DNA from: Agaricus subrufescens
Taxonomy: Eukaryota; Basidiomycota; Agaricomycetes; Agaricales; Agaricaceae
NCBI GenBank assembly: GCA_029945375.1
Contig: CM057060.1
Coordinates: forward strand, 3,162,001-3,226,000
Direction of reading: 5' to 3'
Length of the DNA stretch: 64,000 nt
Numbering within the stretch: position 1 is the stretch's first letter; each line of letters opens with the position of its first letter. The translations under genes were made by a program, and so were the position numbers. The notes beneath the pieces were generated by a model that made no database searches, was not told the origin of the DNA, and was given only the letters and a program-made list of their open reading frames with translations. Shown here in pieces: positions 11,101 through 25,100 of the stretch.

Positions 11101-14100
11101 TCACGCAGTCATGATCAATGTAACCATCACTCATGCGCCACTCTGGCATCTGGGCCTGTACATTTTGAACTGGTAATCGAATACACTAGTACCACACGTA
11201 ATCTGCTCCTTTGGGTGACATCATTGTACACAATGTAGAAAGGGTGGCGAGTTGACGGGAAGTTGTGCCGTGTTCGACAGCGATTTTGACAGGTACATGC
11301 AATGTGCAGGAATAAGTGCAAGGGAGTTGAATGGATCGGCGGAGTTACTGTGAGCGTCCAGCGTTTATTTCGAGACCAGTGTGTATGAGGGATGTCTTGT
11401 CATCGGCAGAGACGATCGGCTGTATGATATAAATGATACTGGAAGCCTCATAAGTCCATATAATTTTACCATAAGGAGACCTCCATTTTCAGGACCGATC
11501 ATCTAAACGCGAAGTTATCGGGACTAAACCCTATATCATGAGAGTTGAATACTGACCCAACAATGAAGCTGCTTCTGAATTGAATTGTTGCCATATTATT
11601 CCATTTTTCCAACACTTGCAAGGACTACCGACTAAGTGATTTCAGAGACTGAAATTGAAAAAACTTCAAAGGGACATTAGTTGAGTTGGATTGAACTTCG
11701 GAGAAGTTCACGAACAGTAGGACGTAGCATATAAATTTCCCGCCGAGACTTCGGAGATTGACGGGGAGATTAGTAAATCTTGAGCACCCCAGGGACATCC
11801 CCAAATTAAATTTAGAACGGACAAGTATATTTGGCAGACCGATTATGTCGCTGAGAGTGTAACCCCCTCAGTCGCTTCAAAAGATGCAGGCGAAGTTCCT
11901 CTCTGTTGACACAAAGTTGGACGAGTAAGATGTATTGCAAGCTGTGAAACACCTGACTTCAAAGCTTTCTAAATGTTGTGTAGTGCTCTCGTTTTTGGTA
12001 GATCGTTAAAAGCTGGCTTGCTCGGTTACCCTGTGTATGAAATTAAGTCGCTACGTCGCGGGAGAATATTCTACTCATCCCGAGGCCACTATCGTAACCC
12101 TCCATCCATCTCGTACAACGCAACTGAGTTGGTTGAATGCGTAACATTTCCATGTGGTCGATCAGCATCGACTCTGCAAATCCTGAAGGTAATTAGTATT
12201 AGTCGAAAGATCATGTTAGCATTACTCGGAGATGATCTATGCAAAGATCGATTTACATCTTATTTTCTGATTTGCAGTGAACAGCTCAGGTGAAAACTGA
12301 GCAACACGACCGCATCGTGTGACCTGTAGATGGTAACAGGAATATGCTATTATGTATTGTTTCAGTATCCATGGCCTGAGGAGAAAGAATCTTTCGTTTC
12401 TATTTACCTAGTTTTTGAAGACCTCACTCTCCCTTTACAAACCCCCGCTCGCAAAGATGAGCATGATAACTTGGAGTACAGTCTCAGTCGATAGGGCATA
12501 TTTTTAATAGTTGGCTTGCCTCATAGAATGAGTTCCATTTACTACTACTACTTGATCACACCGACTCAAGCGATTTATCTACCAAAGTGAAATTTTCGTC
12601 ATGTTACTTTTTTCAGCCTTGCCTCAGCCACCCCGCCGCCCTGTACTTCCTTACGTTAGAGACCTACCAACCATTGTGGCGAGTCTACATCCTACCCTGG
12701 ACCGGAATTAGTCGATGATCAGTGGCATAGGGAGGGGGACATCGGGCAAACACACGAGTTGAAGGGGCAAATGCACCGAGATTGGAACATATTTCTGCCC
12801 TTACCCTGCATTTTTTAGAAGACGTTGAGGATTGATTTGGGATCTCTCTGGTCCCGCCATCTTACTCACAGGCCCTGTTTTAGACTGGAAGGTTCCATGA
12901 GTACCAGGCCGCCCTATCGACTATGCGTCATCAGCCTACGGGTAATGGAAATGTATCGTACTCTACCCGTGACAAACAAGAAACATCCCAACTATCTGCT
13001 AGATTCGGGGCGACAAACGCTTGCAGCGTCGGCATGACTGCACCCTTAGTGTGAGTTCAGGATCTGATGCCATTTGATTGTAATGACATCGCTTCCAATG
13101 GCGTGATCACCCTTGCGCACATAAGATCTTATAGAGTGACACAAATCTTCATGGTTTAATTTAGATCATGGTACAGTTTCAAATCGGCTCTGACTCCATT
13201 GTCACTTTTTCGGTTCTGTACAGGTTCTTCTGCGTTCTCATGATATGATCCTTTCCACTATCCAGCCATCATGACAATGATCTAATCGCCCATTACCTTT
13301 CCCTTACGTTTCAGCCCGCGGCGCCATTACCCGGCTGCGGAGAATGGTTCGCTGCATCACACGCTCAAACTGCCTTGAGAAAAAATTGGTTTAGCCTCAG
13401 TTTCATCGTCGCTTAATTTGTCCAAGGCCCGAGAGGCCCTCTGGTAGGTCTGTTGCAGCCGACCTGAAAGCTGCTCCGTTACACAACTCACTTCTGGGAA
13501 TAAGATGTCGTGCCTCTCTAGGGATACTAGTGCACTCTAGCCTATCAACGATCTACAGGTACAAACTGAATTAGGTATAGTTTCTGGCGGGAAACCACTA
13601 AGCGGGCATAATGGACAACGTGAGCCATTGATCCCGATCACTGCTGGGCGCATTGGTGCTTCGTTAAAGTTAATAGTAAATCAAAGAAATAGATGATCAG
13701 ATCAATTGTCATCAACGCGGGTCCAGCAAAAACTCATTCGACGGTGACAACATCCCCGAAGCCGAAGTTGTGATAAACCACAGGCTTCCTAAGTTCTTTC
13801 ATGCAAACGCAAGTGAATAATTTTCTAGTTGATCTCAAAAATGCACTAATGAGTTAGTACCATCCGATGCTGGCCGTCCTCTGAGTCGTCAACAAGAATA
13901 CCTTCCAAGAAGGTAAGTTCTACTCAAGTATACTTTGTGTGATATGTGTTTATCAACGGCCGGCATCGAAGTGTCATTCAAGCTCGACACTCGGCGGGCA
14001 TAGGACCTCGGAGGTAATTGCTGATAGTGATAACCAGCTACTAACTTATATGGTACTCCGTTATGGATCCGTACACAGGGAACACATCCTTACTCTCGGC

Positions 14101-14756
14101 TTTCGCTGTACGGAGAAAATCGGTCAGGCGTTCGACATGACATGACGCGGCAAGGATCTCAGCCTCTACGGCCCGTATGGATTTTTCCGGCAGTACTGTT
14201 CATTTTGGATTCTGTGGTGGAGAAGATGGTAACTACCCCCCGGACTTGACACTTGGAAGCTGATCATTTGTGCCATCTCGGCACTCACGGCCAGTTTAGC
14301 TGATGCATGCACAAGTAAAATTCACGAGCGGCCTGTCGCTTCGCTTAGTTGATATAAGACGTCTTCCAACACTTGCATTGTGGATGGGATTCCTTGTTGA
14401 TTCGATTCCGACATGACATCATATTGCGCTCGCAATCGATACATACAAGTTCAAAGAAAAATTCTGATCGTCAAACGTCTGATCAAAAGGGCTTTAAATA
14501 GCATTGACCATGAAAAACGGGACTGTCCTGAGTACAATAACGGCACATACCGCAGTCACAACCGAAATCAGGGCCCATGGACAGCCTATCTTTGGAATGA
14601 CACGAAAATATGTGTGAGTATCAAGTCTTTCCCCGATCGACACAGAGCATCCGACCAGCTCAACGATAGGAAAGGGACATTTCCGACCATGGCCGAGCCC
14701 CACAAGGCAAAATCGTATAGCGTGGCGTTTTCGCCGAGTAACCTTTGTCTGAACAG
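8110..14756. other. Gene-free interval, about 6.6 kb
   Basis: All frames are broken into short ORFs with no recognisable domain or codon bias. No tRNA, terminal repeat or transposase fragment could be recognised by eye. One isolated motif-A-like sequence lies at 9160-9173. The stretch may be decayed transposable-element DNA, but nothing in it proves that. Confidence 0.5.
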
Positions 14757-14764
14757 TATATAAG
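14757..14764 (+). promoter_or_regulatory. TATA box of GMC gene 1
   Basis: TATATAAG, 34 nt before the start codon at 14799. The same element sits at a similar distance before the other four intact GMC genes. Confidence 0.65.
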
Positions 14765-14798
14765 TGCTGTAAAGACATCTTACCCTAGCAGATTCGAT

Positions 14799-17076
14799 AT
14801 GCCTGCCTTACCTAGTTTTCTGGTTTTGACCTTTTTCATTACCTCGGGATTATGTGCCGTATATCAGCAGCTTGGCGATCTGAAACAACACAACTTTGAT
14901 TTTGTCGTTGTAGGAGGTCAGTACGAGACCTAGGAAATCCATTCAGCTGAGCTGATGCTACTATGTTCTCTCAAGGTGGAACAGCTGGAGCAGTGCTTGC
15001 TAATCGGCTGTCTGAAGTGAAAAACTTTCAGGTCTTGGTCATTGAAGCAGGGCATAGGTATGTTAGACCCACGATTGCCTTATAAACATGACTTTAATCT
15101 CAGGACCGTGTGCTTATAAAGCAATGAGGGAGTTCTAGATTCTCAAGTCCCCTTATTTGCTCCAAATCTACAGAGCTCTCCCCATGACTGGAATTCTACG
15201 ACGACGCCTCAGAAGTTTGCTGATGGTCGTATGATTCATTATGCCCGAGGATATCTTCTGGGTGGTACCAGTAGTATCAGTGGGTATTTGGTCTGTTGTC
15301 TTTGACTCACGTTTAGACCCTTACGCTTTGCTTTGTTGGGAACAGATCTGATGGCATATACGCGTGGATCAAGTGATGATTATGACAGATGGGCTCGTGT
15401 TACAGGTGATCAGGGTTGGTCGTGGAACCAAGTTCTCCCTTATTTCAAAAAGGCATGCACTCTCGTTTCTTGGCAAGGGCGTCGAACTCACCGGTCAGTA
15501 GAATGAACGCCTCGTCCAACCCCGTGATGGCAGGAACACAACAGGAGAATTCAATCCCAATGCTCATGGATTTGGAGGGATGGTTCATACCAGTTTGCCC
15601 AACGAGCTTGAACAGCCATTCGACAAACAGGTCATGGCCGCCATCAACGAACTGGGAGGTGTTTTCAAGTACAATACTGATATGAATAGCGGGAACCCTC
15701 TTGGCACTTGTGCGTTTTACGACTATTCATGTCACTAAGCATCTCTTCTAAAAGTAACCTGTTCGCACAGCTTGGGTGCAAGGCACGAATGGTGGTGGGG
15801 AGAGAAGTAGCTCTGCTACAGCTTACCTTACACCGGACGTCGTTGCCCGGGAAAACCTCCATGTTCTACTGAATACTAAAGCAATCCGGGTTCAAGGATC
15901 TAATGACAATGTCCCTAAGTTCGATAAAATACAAGTCGTTGGAAATGGTACCTTCTTACCTTCCGCCTTACACTCCACTCGTCTTACTTTAAATTAACAG
16001 ACAAGAAGACTCTTACCATCCAAGCTGCTAAGGAAGTCATACTTTCTGCCGGTTGCATTGGTTCACCGCAGATACTGTTTCATTCTGGAATAGGAGATGC
16101 CAAAGAGATGCAGTCTCTCGGAATCAAACCTCTGGTTAATCTTCCAAGCCTCGGGAAGAATTTCACAGACCATCCCTTCTTTCTCGTTGATTTTGCAGCG
16201 ACTCAGAATGGCACTGGAGTAAAGTACGTTTTAACCAGTACATCTGGCTCCTTTAAGACTGACATATCTCAATTACAAGTGTACTCTCTGATGAAAAGCT
16301 CCTCGCAGATGCATTGGATGAGTGGAAGAAATCAAGGACGGGCCCCTTGACCAATATCCTTACCAACCACATTATATGGGGTCGCCTCCCGGAAAATTCC
16401 TCTTTCCCTGATCCCAGCTCGGGGCCTGTTTCTCCTCATTGGGAACTCCTGATGTCCGTCAACATAGGACCTTCACCGATGCCTCATATCACAGCTGCCA
16501 TTGATATAGTTAGCCCAGCTTCTCGTACGTATCATCAGTGGCAAACGTATTGGTGTTAACTTTTCTTCTCTAATCTAGGTGGCACGCTCACATTCAACTC
16601 TTCTGACCCGTTGGACCCTCCCCTCATTGATCCGGCATACTTCAGTAGTGATGTTGATCGGGCAGTTGCCCGTGACGCCATTAAAGTCTCTCGAAAATTC
16701 CTGAATGCTAAAGCATTCGAAGGAACAATAATATCCGAAGCACCACCATCAGCAGGCGCCGAATCAGATGATGAGCTCGATGCCTTCGTCGCCAGCGGCT
16801 TCACAACCACTTGGCATGGGGGCTCTTCGGCGAAAATGTCCCCTAAAGGAGCAGATTATGGAGTCGTGGATCCAGATCTGAAGGTGAAGGGGGTCCGAGG
16901 TTTGAGAGTTGTGGATGCATCTGTGATGGTAAGCTCCATGAAAATGTTATCTCCCTCGCAAACGCGGCTGACAATTCCATCCGAAGCCATATATAGTCTC
17001 TGCCCATACGATGGGAGCGACTTACGTGATAGCAGAGCGTGCTTCAGACATGATCAAACAAGAGTGGGCCAGTTGA
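14799..17076 (+). CDS. GMC oxidoreductase, aryl-alcohol-oxidase-like (copy 1)
   Basis: Ten exons: 14799-14916, 14976-15057, 15122-15279, 15346-15452, 15502-15709, 15771-15947, 16001-16223, 16280-16524, 16579-16928, 16987-17076; 585 aa. N terminus MPALPSFLVLTFFITSGLCA is a signal peptide probably cleaved after GLCA, so the protein is likely secreted. Residues about 33-65 hold the FAD Rossmann motif (VVGGGTAGA ... VLVIEAG). The GMC signature GGTSSIN follows, then SPHWE, then the C-terminal catalytic pair His519 (in TTTWHGG) and His563 (in SAHTMG), 44 apart as in Pleurotus aryl-alcohol oxidase. AAO-type enzymes (CAZy AA3_2) oxidise aromatic or allylic primary alcohols and supply H2O2 to peroxidases; the exact substrate is not predictable. 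The intron at 15453-15501 is GC-AG. Unlike the other copies (WHP), this one has WHG after the gate position. Flanks are gene-poor. Confidence 0.88.
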
Positions 17077-19840
17077 AGCATGAGCGAACGTGCGGAAGGA
17101 GAGCCAACAATAGACAAGTTTAGAGTCCTTGTAGAATATATAAGTCTCCGAGAGTCTGTTGGAAGTTGAGTTTGAATTCATGACAGGGAGAGGTCCTCTA
17201 CGAGACCCACAATACACCTTGGATATCTTCGAGAATAGAGAAATCTTGATCTCGGTTAACGGCTGGTACACTTAAGATTCAATGATGTCACGTTTGATAC
17301 TATTTCTCATGGACTAAGAAACGGCCTAAAAAAGTGGAGATCCAACAACGTAGCTGCCAGCACAGTTCTGGACAATGTTAGAATGGAAATTTCGTTGTTG
17401 CTGAGCTTCCAATTCGCATCTTACTTGTCTTCCCCGGGTCGTGCGCGAAGCAAATTGCTTTACAGGATACTATTCAACTTATAAGCAGCTGACTCGAAGA
17501 CAGTAGAGTCACTGCCTCCAGGTGCTGGAGTCCGTTTTGAAGGGATCGGAGGAATACAGAGGAGCAAGCCAGGAGCGAAAGGGCGAGGTCAAACTCACTG
17601 CTCGGCTCGGCTTTGTAAGGATCGGACTTTGAAAAGTGGGGAGCTGAGGGCTTGGGCCAGCCTATGTTCGGTGCTGAGTCTGAGCTGATTAAATGGCATA
17701 TCATTTCATTGAGTCTCCAGATAAGTTTGATAGGTTCAATTCCATTTGCTCATCGGCAATTATGGGCATGTTCTAGTACTGTTTCATTGTGGAAGAGGCC
17801 AATAGTGACATCAGTGATTGCGGGGATTTCGGGAGTCAGCATTTTTATGCCTTTCCCACGGCCATCAGAAATCGGAGCAAGCAAGTGGGCGGCACGGACG
17901 GCATTATGCGAAGTGGCGGCGTCGGCAACATTATCGGCAACATCTGCACTTTCGGATGGTTGCCGAACGCTGGCAGCTGCAACTGCCGCAAGTTCAAACC
18001 TACAGAGTGGTGATGGGGACTGCCTCATTACAGTGGTTCTTCTGTCAGCCGCAGCTTTCTTCGTCAGGGGTATCACCTCTGCTTCAGGGCTTAAATACCC
18101 ATTAATTTGGCACAGGGATGGAATAGCAACTGCCTGGAGATCTCGATTCTAGAGCGGCGGGATACGGAGTCCTCTTGCTAGTGGCAAGCCATTTATAAAG
18201 TTAGGGATTGTTTCACCATGAGATACTATTACCACAGTATCCCGATGCGGGATCTCTTCCCCTGGTGCATCCACTTGCTCCTTACCCACCAGGCAGTATT
18301 GTCTTTTTAGTTGACCCGATCATCACGCGTTTTACTTTGTATAAGTCCTAAATCACCGCACAAGTTATGTTACATTAACGCCAGTGAGTACGATTCATCG
18401 AGCAACAGCATATTTATTACAGGCCCTGGCGACGAGGCGGATTTTTGGAAATCCGTGGCTCTGGAGACTTTCCTTGATACTCCACTCCTCCGTAGTCCTC
18501 GGGTTTAATGAATACGGGGAGTGACGAGGACTGTTTGCCAAATGACATCTCCAATATCCCCTCATCAGTTCCTTGTGAGCTTACTTACCGCGGAGTCTAA
18601 GGGAAATCATGCTTGTAAAATCCTACTGTGCTCATGTTGTTCAGCCCACCCAATGGGGTTTCATCCGGTTTATCACTCGCATATTCTACACCGGCGGATA
18701 AGCCTAGTACCTCAGCATGGATAAGTGGCGTGTTGCTTCACAAATGCAAATTCATTGACTCGTTCCCTTGTCGTATATTTTACCTGACGAAAGCATAGTC
18801 GATCATTGAGCCACTTCCGATCATAGCGAACAAACTCAATAACTAGCGAATCGAGTCCACTTAACGCAGAACAAGGACTACTCGACAGTCTCATACTACG
18901 GAAAATATATTCGAACTGATTCTAGCTAGCAGACCATTATAGTCAGCAACTCACTGGAGAATCACTTTTTCGAGGAAGATATTTCTCCGGGTTGTTGTCA
19001 GAGGTACAGGGACGTTCAAATCTTCCTTAAAATCGATCTCATATGAATTGAAGATACTAAGGGGATCTCGAAGTGACACTCAACTAGAAGAAGAGGAGCA
19101 GGAATACACGGGTATCAGAAAAAGAGCACTCGCCTTGTACGCTTTATCTTCAGGTCTTGTCCTTAGGCTGATTAGGTCAGTAAGGCTCTATGATAGCAAA
19201 GAAAACAAGTGGCAGGCTGCAGCCCTTGACTACGTCTGTTCTTTGACCTAAACGTGCCTTTCCCTTTGTTTAAACCACCGTTGGGGCCACTCTTTTGGGT
19301 TGTCAAGTAGACTAAGTTGACTGTGGTTAGGATTGTCCGTTTCAAAGAGGTGGGTGGAGATAGCATAATACGTCTGGTGTAAAAAGGACATTCCTAGTAG
19401 CGATGCACAACGTGAATGGAGAGTGCGTGGTCGTAGTGGTAGTCAAAGCAGTGATTGTGATGGACGAACACCTGCTTGCAAACACACATACACAGACACC
19501 TACGCGGTGCACGAAGAATGAGGCCCCCCACAATTTGAGCATAGATTCGGATAGAAACGTGTTATCGTCTACCTTGACTCTTCGACTCCAGTTGAATGAC
19601 ACACAGGGATTATAGGATAATATCGACTAAGAGATATACAGTCATGCTTGCATCGCACTTCAATTTGATAAGTCAAATTTTTCGGTGGTATTTATCGAAT
19701 ATCCAATCCTAATAGGTCGGTTGATTAGTCGGATTTTGCCATTTTTTCTCTCATGTCAGACCCCCACCCCCAGCTGAGGAGCATCAGTTAAAATATATAT
19801 TTCTAAATGCCTGTCTGCGAAGGCAGGGCAACATTGGCAA
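17077..19840. other. Intergenic between GMC copy 1 and RAD7
   Basis: About 2.8 kb with only short, unsupported ORFs. The longest plus-strand frame (17652-18152) has no recognisable domain. The 3' ends of two convergent genes face this interval. Confidence 0.5.
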
Positions 19841-22138
19841 TTAAGCAAGACTTCGAATCGCGGTATGTGCTTCAATACCATAAACACTCATTCCCTTCTA
19901 CAACAAACAATCAGCTAACAGCCAAGATATGATGGGCTGAAAGGTAAACTCACCTTCCGCGGACAATTCAATGTGATCCGATTACATCCCCATACTTTGA
20001 CTTCTTCCAACTTAGGGCAGCCACCTTTCCTCCTCACACGACCTTCATCTACTTCCACTGCGCCTTTTTCTTTCGCGCTCGTTTCGGGTACACCATCCAC
20101 CCACGCTTTGAGTACAAAATCCGTCATTTCTCTGATCCAGCCTACATCCAGTCTCCTCAATTCACGGGCTTTAGTCGCAAAACCGGTCAGGATATCTTCC
20201 CGGACGTCTTTCCATCCATTCAAATCTAACTCTTCCAATTTCATCCCAGAGTGATCTAAGATCGACTCAAGGGATTTATCAGCCAAAGCGTGATTTCTCG
20301 ATAGACTAAGATGTACGAGTGGAGGGTTGGCGGTCCAGGATTTGAAGAATCTGGCAACACCTTTGTCCGTGAGCTGAGGCAAATTATCTAGGATTAGAGT
20401 GTGAAGTGACTGAGTATGGGGGATTAATCCTTCAGCGAGAAAATCGTCGGTGAGGAGAATGTGATTTGAAACGTTTAAATAGGTGAGTCGATGCCCAATG
20501 AAAGAGAGAAGTTCAATCATGGACTCATCGTCGCAAGACTCTTCAGGTTCCGAAAGATCGAGGTAGTTTAACTGACTAACATTGCCATCGTGGCCCAATT
20601 TTGAAAGTTCTCGGAGGAAGTTGTTGTCGAGTTTCCCGACTTCTCTGAGACGTAGCGCACGCAGATTCAAACCGCAGCTTGTCAAGAGGCAACTCAAGCA
20701 GTCAAGGTCAAAACGAGGACTTTGAGTGATGAGGAAACTGGAGAGATTGGGATGAGCTGTGAAAAAGTTTTTCCAGGTAGGGGGTTTGACGAGAAAAGGT
20801 CCAAGCAGCTCAATTTCGGTAAGAGCTGGGAGTGACTTGCTCAAAGAATCAAAGGCTCCGTCATTAATTTGTCCACAAAAATCCAGGCGGAGTGAGGTTA
20901 GGTTCGGGTTCAGATACCCAAGTGTGGAGAACGCGTCAGGAGTTAGGTCTGGCAAAGTCAAATTTATTATTATTAGACCTTATGGCTGGATGTGTTTTAT
21001 TATTATTACGTACTGGTCGCGTCATACAACGTGAGGGTAGTGTTGGTTGCACTGTAGAACAATTGGACATTTTCAGAGGTCCTGGCAGCAAAAGTTAGTG
21101 TGTACAGAGAAAGTGGACACCAAACTTACAAACTGCGATTCTTAGATAGGGTTTTGGAAATGGCTTCTACATTCATTGTTCCGATATCACCCAATGACTC
21201 GACATCATCGATATGTTTCGAAATGAGCTACATCAAGTATAAGCCTAATGAAGGTTCAGAAAATGTAAAGAGAACCTGGATACAGAGCGACACAAGACTT
21301 GGGAAGCGTCTTTCTTCAAAGTTTGTGACAGTCCTCTTGTCTGTCACGGTTTTCTTCTTTCTTGCCGCCGGTCCTTTCTTTGTAGGCTCGATTCCCGATG
21401 CTTTCGCACAGGGATGACACAACCAGCCGGGCCCTGGGATAGCTGCGGCTGTGTATATTGTCTGGGAGGAATGAACGCCGGTAAGGCGTGTTAGGAATTG
21501 CTTGACATACCACTGTGAAACGTTTCTCGCACAGCACACAATGGGCAAAACTGCCTGGTGCAGGACGACTGGAGGGTGCATTGTACCTCTCGTCATCTTC
21601 ATCGATATAGTCATCGTCGTCACTATCTTTGATTCCGCGCCTTTTCTTCTCTTTGGCTTTCAATTTGGCTTCGGCAGCCTTTGTGAGTCTACGTTTCTTT
21701 GCTGCCGTAATCTGCGCATCATTCTGCGCGGCACCCATTTCCGGTCCAGAATTATCCAAATCGTCAGAGGCATTTCCGGAATCCTGAACAGAAAAGGTCA
21801 CATCTCGAATGGGACGAATAGGAAAAACATACCCCAAGACGAGAGCGCGTTCGTTTTCGCGCCCTCTGCCTCTGAGAAGCCGCCTGGGGTTGATTGGAAG
21901 ATCCCGCGCCATCGTTATTCTCAGTCTCTTGATTGGAAGGCCCAGCCGCCGCCGCCTGGTCAACCGGTTGCGGTTGTTGGTTTTGTGTCGCACGCCTCCG
22001 AGCGATGCTGAGTGCATTGATGCCGGACTCCTATACACTATGTATGAAGCAATATTTGGATTTACGTGGCGTTTCACGTACTTTCAAGAACTCCGTTAAG
22101 GCTGAGGTTGGTCCGCGCACATTGTTGGCGCGACTCAT
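19841..22138 (-). CDS. RAD7: DNA repair protein RAD7 homolog
   Basis: Eight exons, in minus order: 22082-22138, 21833-22030, 21511-21783, 21276-21461, 21130-21227, 21014-21081, 19954-20948, 19841-19897; 643 aa. In yeast, Rad7 pairs with the SNF2 ATPase Rad16 for global-genome nucleotide excision repair of non-transcribed DNA. The N terminus (MSRANNVRGPTSALTEFL) matches fungal Rad7. A basic and acidic disordered region follows. A CxxC-20-CxxC zinc-binding motif uses Cys167, Cys170, Cys191 and Cys194 (WLCHPCAK). The conserved block KRTVTNFEERRFPSL leads into leucine-rich repeats (LNPNLTSLRLDFCGQI, FDLDCLSCLL, KVWGCNR). The last 57-nt exon (GMSVYGIEAHT) restores the usual C-terminal end, whereas reading through the donor would end in an unrelated tail. 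It lies on the opposite strand inside the GMC cluster. Introns are 48-65 nt. Confidence 0.9.
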
Positions 22139-25100
22139 GGTCAATGACAAAAACTAATTAGCGCGACTGTCGCGTATGTGACACCCGTCTTTGTGTCACA
22201 GTCACATCATTTGGCACAGCTGTATGACTCGGTCGCTTGGCAGTAGCCCCAACGGGACATACAAGTACGCTTTTTCCCACTATCGTCCAAGAGCGGGACA
22301 AATCCCCCAAGGAAACACACTACTCCTCAGGGCCTCCTGCACTCTATAGAGGAGACCAGAGTTCAAAGTAGCCGCCATCATCAAAACACTACTCATGCTT
22401 CCGAGCCCGTTCCGGTGATATTCGGGTAGGCCTTTCCAAGCCTCGACAATCGGGCTTTGCTAAGGTAAAATCAGGTAAAATTTGTAGTAAGTAGTTACGT
22501 GCCAAAAGTCTCCGGCCATCGAGTCGATGACTCTCCCGGACAAGATGGTCGTACTTCAGTATGGCCCGCCCTTTTTTCTTTTGTTATATCCGTTCTCAGC
22601 TGGCTACTCTAATCGGTCAAATGACGGTCCATTTTTTGTTTTTGTTTTTTTGTTTGTGTTTGTTCAGTGGAGCCTGAGGCTTGAGAGCTCGAGCGTTGAG
22701 CTTCTAACTTTAGACAATTGACGACAGGCTCAAGGAAGGGTCGGGTTCCTCAGTCAGAGTCAGGTCAGAGTAGCCATCACACAAAAAGGAAAGATCAGGA
22801 TGTCGATCGCAGATTCCGAGAACTTCGCACAAGAGCGCTACAGTGCGGGATAACTCATGCGAAATTGATGGATGTTGTGGACAGGAATTGGTAGTATGCG
22901 AATAAGAGACTTTTGCAAAGCCCGTACCTGTTTCCCTGGTCATTTATATGAAGTCTATCTATACTGGCGACCCTTCATGGGGCTGCCATAGCCTAGGAAC
23001 CCTCTGACGATCAGTGTTTTTGCTTCTCATTTCTTAACTGGATGATTTCCTTACTGTTTATTGTTACAGGCCTCATGTGCACATAAACGTTTGACGGTCA
23101 TAAATCAGCTAATCGATCTCCCGCGCTATGGTAGTATTGTACTAAGTATAGTATTAGATTGTCGATTGATAGTAATGTACTTTCTTGGTCTCGTCGTATC
23201 AGTTTGTCGAGGGCCACCTCTACTACGGCAGCGGCTGCAAGAGCATCGGATGAGATACCTGGCGTTTGTATTAGCGACAGCTGTCTTCGATTTGTTTGTC
23301 TAGGGTCAGTGAGTGTACTGGCTGAGCTTTCCAGACAAATGTTCCCGAATCTGTCTTCGTCGCAATGATAACCGCTTGTGAAGTATCTTACGGGGATTTC
23401 TTAATCGGTGTCGGACTCACGAGGATATGGAGGCGTTCATCATCTCTGCTGCCCTCATTATGGCGTAGATTCTACGATGCTGAGTCTCGGGTTTCTTGGA
23501 TCGCTGCCACCAGTACCCGAGTCCCAGTTGTTTCCATGCTAGATGGGTTCTGTCGCATCCTGTGGGGTTCCCCATCCGTCTCCTTGTCATCGTTGCATTC
23601 AAGTTGTGTGTCCGTCTAGCCTAACACCTGCTTCATTCGATAAGACTCAACTTGAGACTTACCACATACAAGACCTTGACCTCGATGTTACTGACCAACA
23701 CGATTTAATTCCATTTATTCTCATCAATTTAGACTCAAAGTCAAGGCCGGTTCGTGCACATGCCCCACAGCTGGCAGCTATCTAATCTCCTTACCTTTTA
23801 ATATATCTCGCTTACCCGCTCCTCGGTCACTCGTCACCACGGACCATTGGCAAGCTATTGTCCGGGGACTTGAGAATGCTAATTTATTCCCAGGATACCG
23901 CTGCCGGCATCAGCAAATCCTTTGTTTATACCCGGGCTTCCTTTCATCAGTTAACGAAGTACAAACACTTGTACAACTGCAGCCCGCGACTTTTTAATCT
24001 CGTTGTCACCTCCACTCCAACCAATATTCTCCTTTGCTCCCCGAAATATGTCCCACACTAATGCAGTATGTGTTTTACTGGCCCATATTCAGGCACCTCC
24101 GGTTGCTAATATGCTGACAGGTGACAGACAGGTGAGTTGACAGCTATTTCAAACAGGGATGATATGGACAACCGTGAGACGCCCATGTCGTCTTCCATGA
24201 CAGATGGAGGTCTGGTGTCTGAAGCGCTGAGGAACGGGGGTACCATCGGGAAAACGAATGTAGACTCAGGAGGAGTTGTGCTGCGCCTCCTCAATGAAGT
24301 GAACCTGAAGTGAACATTCGAACACGGAACTCACGGAATAAACCGGCGCGAGTTTACACGGCCTTTTGCAAATTGGCAGTGTCGATCATGACCATTCGTT
24401 ATTAAACTTTGGGCGTTTTCTGTCAGGTGTCAGCTCGTAGTTTTAGGCCCCAGGCGGGGTCTGGAATCGCCGCGAGCCTTGCTGTCTCCATAATATTCTT
24501 GTGCTGGTTCCTGCTCCTGGTCGATTGACTCGGAGCTATCTCAAATATGCCCTAAAAGCTAAACGAACTCTGGTCAGGGTCCTTGGACATTCCAGGCATT
24601 TCCGACACTCCATGCCGTACTAATATGCCGAGCAGGAACAGGTTCGGATATCGTTATCAATTAAATAAATAATATCACTGATAGAGATCATTGAACATTC
24701 ACTCCATAATTATGGTACGTTGTTTTGTTTTGTTTTGTTTTAATTATAGACTGTCTCTTTCATTCAATGCTGGTTAACGACTCCTATAATTCGCCCTACG
24801 ATAGAGAGCAACATTGTTATACTAAGTCGGTATACACTTCTCCGAAGGATCCAAGTTAACGCGGTGGTCAATTGACGATTAACCAAAGAAATATCGTCGA
24901 TTATTACTCTGGTCAACCTATCAATGACTGCCAACCACTGCTGCGGATTCTTTCCATGAAGAAGTATCTTTTCGGGATATTCCTCTCCCCTGCCGAGTGG
25001 GCAAGTCCTTCACGATATTTGGGGTTTATGGATTAACCCTGATCTCAATTAGCATCTGATTAGCATTGTACTAGAAGACGGCGATCACGTCTGTGAATTA

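Noticed and set aside
17652..18152. 166-codon plus-strand ORF after GMC copy 1
   Set aside because: No recognisable domain, no start or promoter context, and overlapping open frames on both strands suggest chance.
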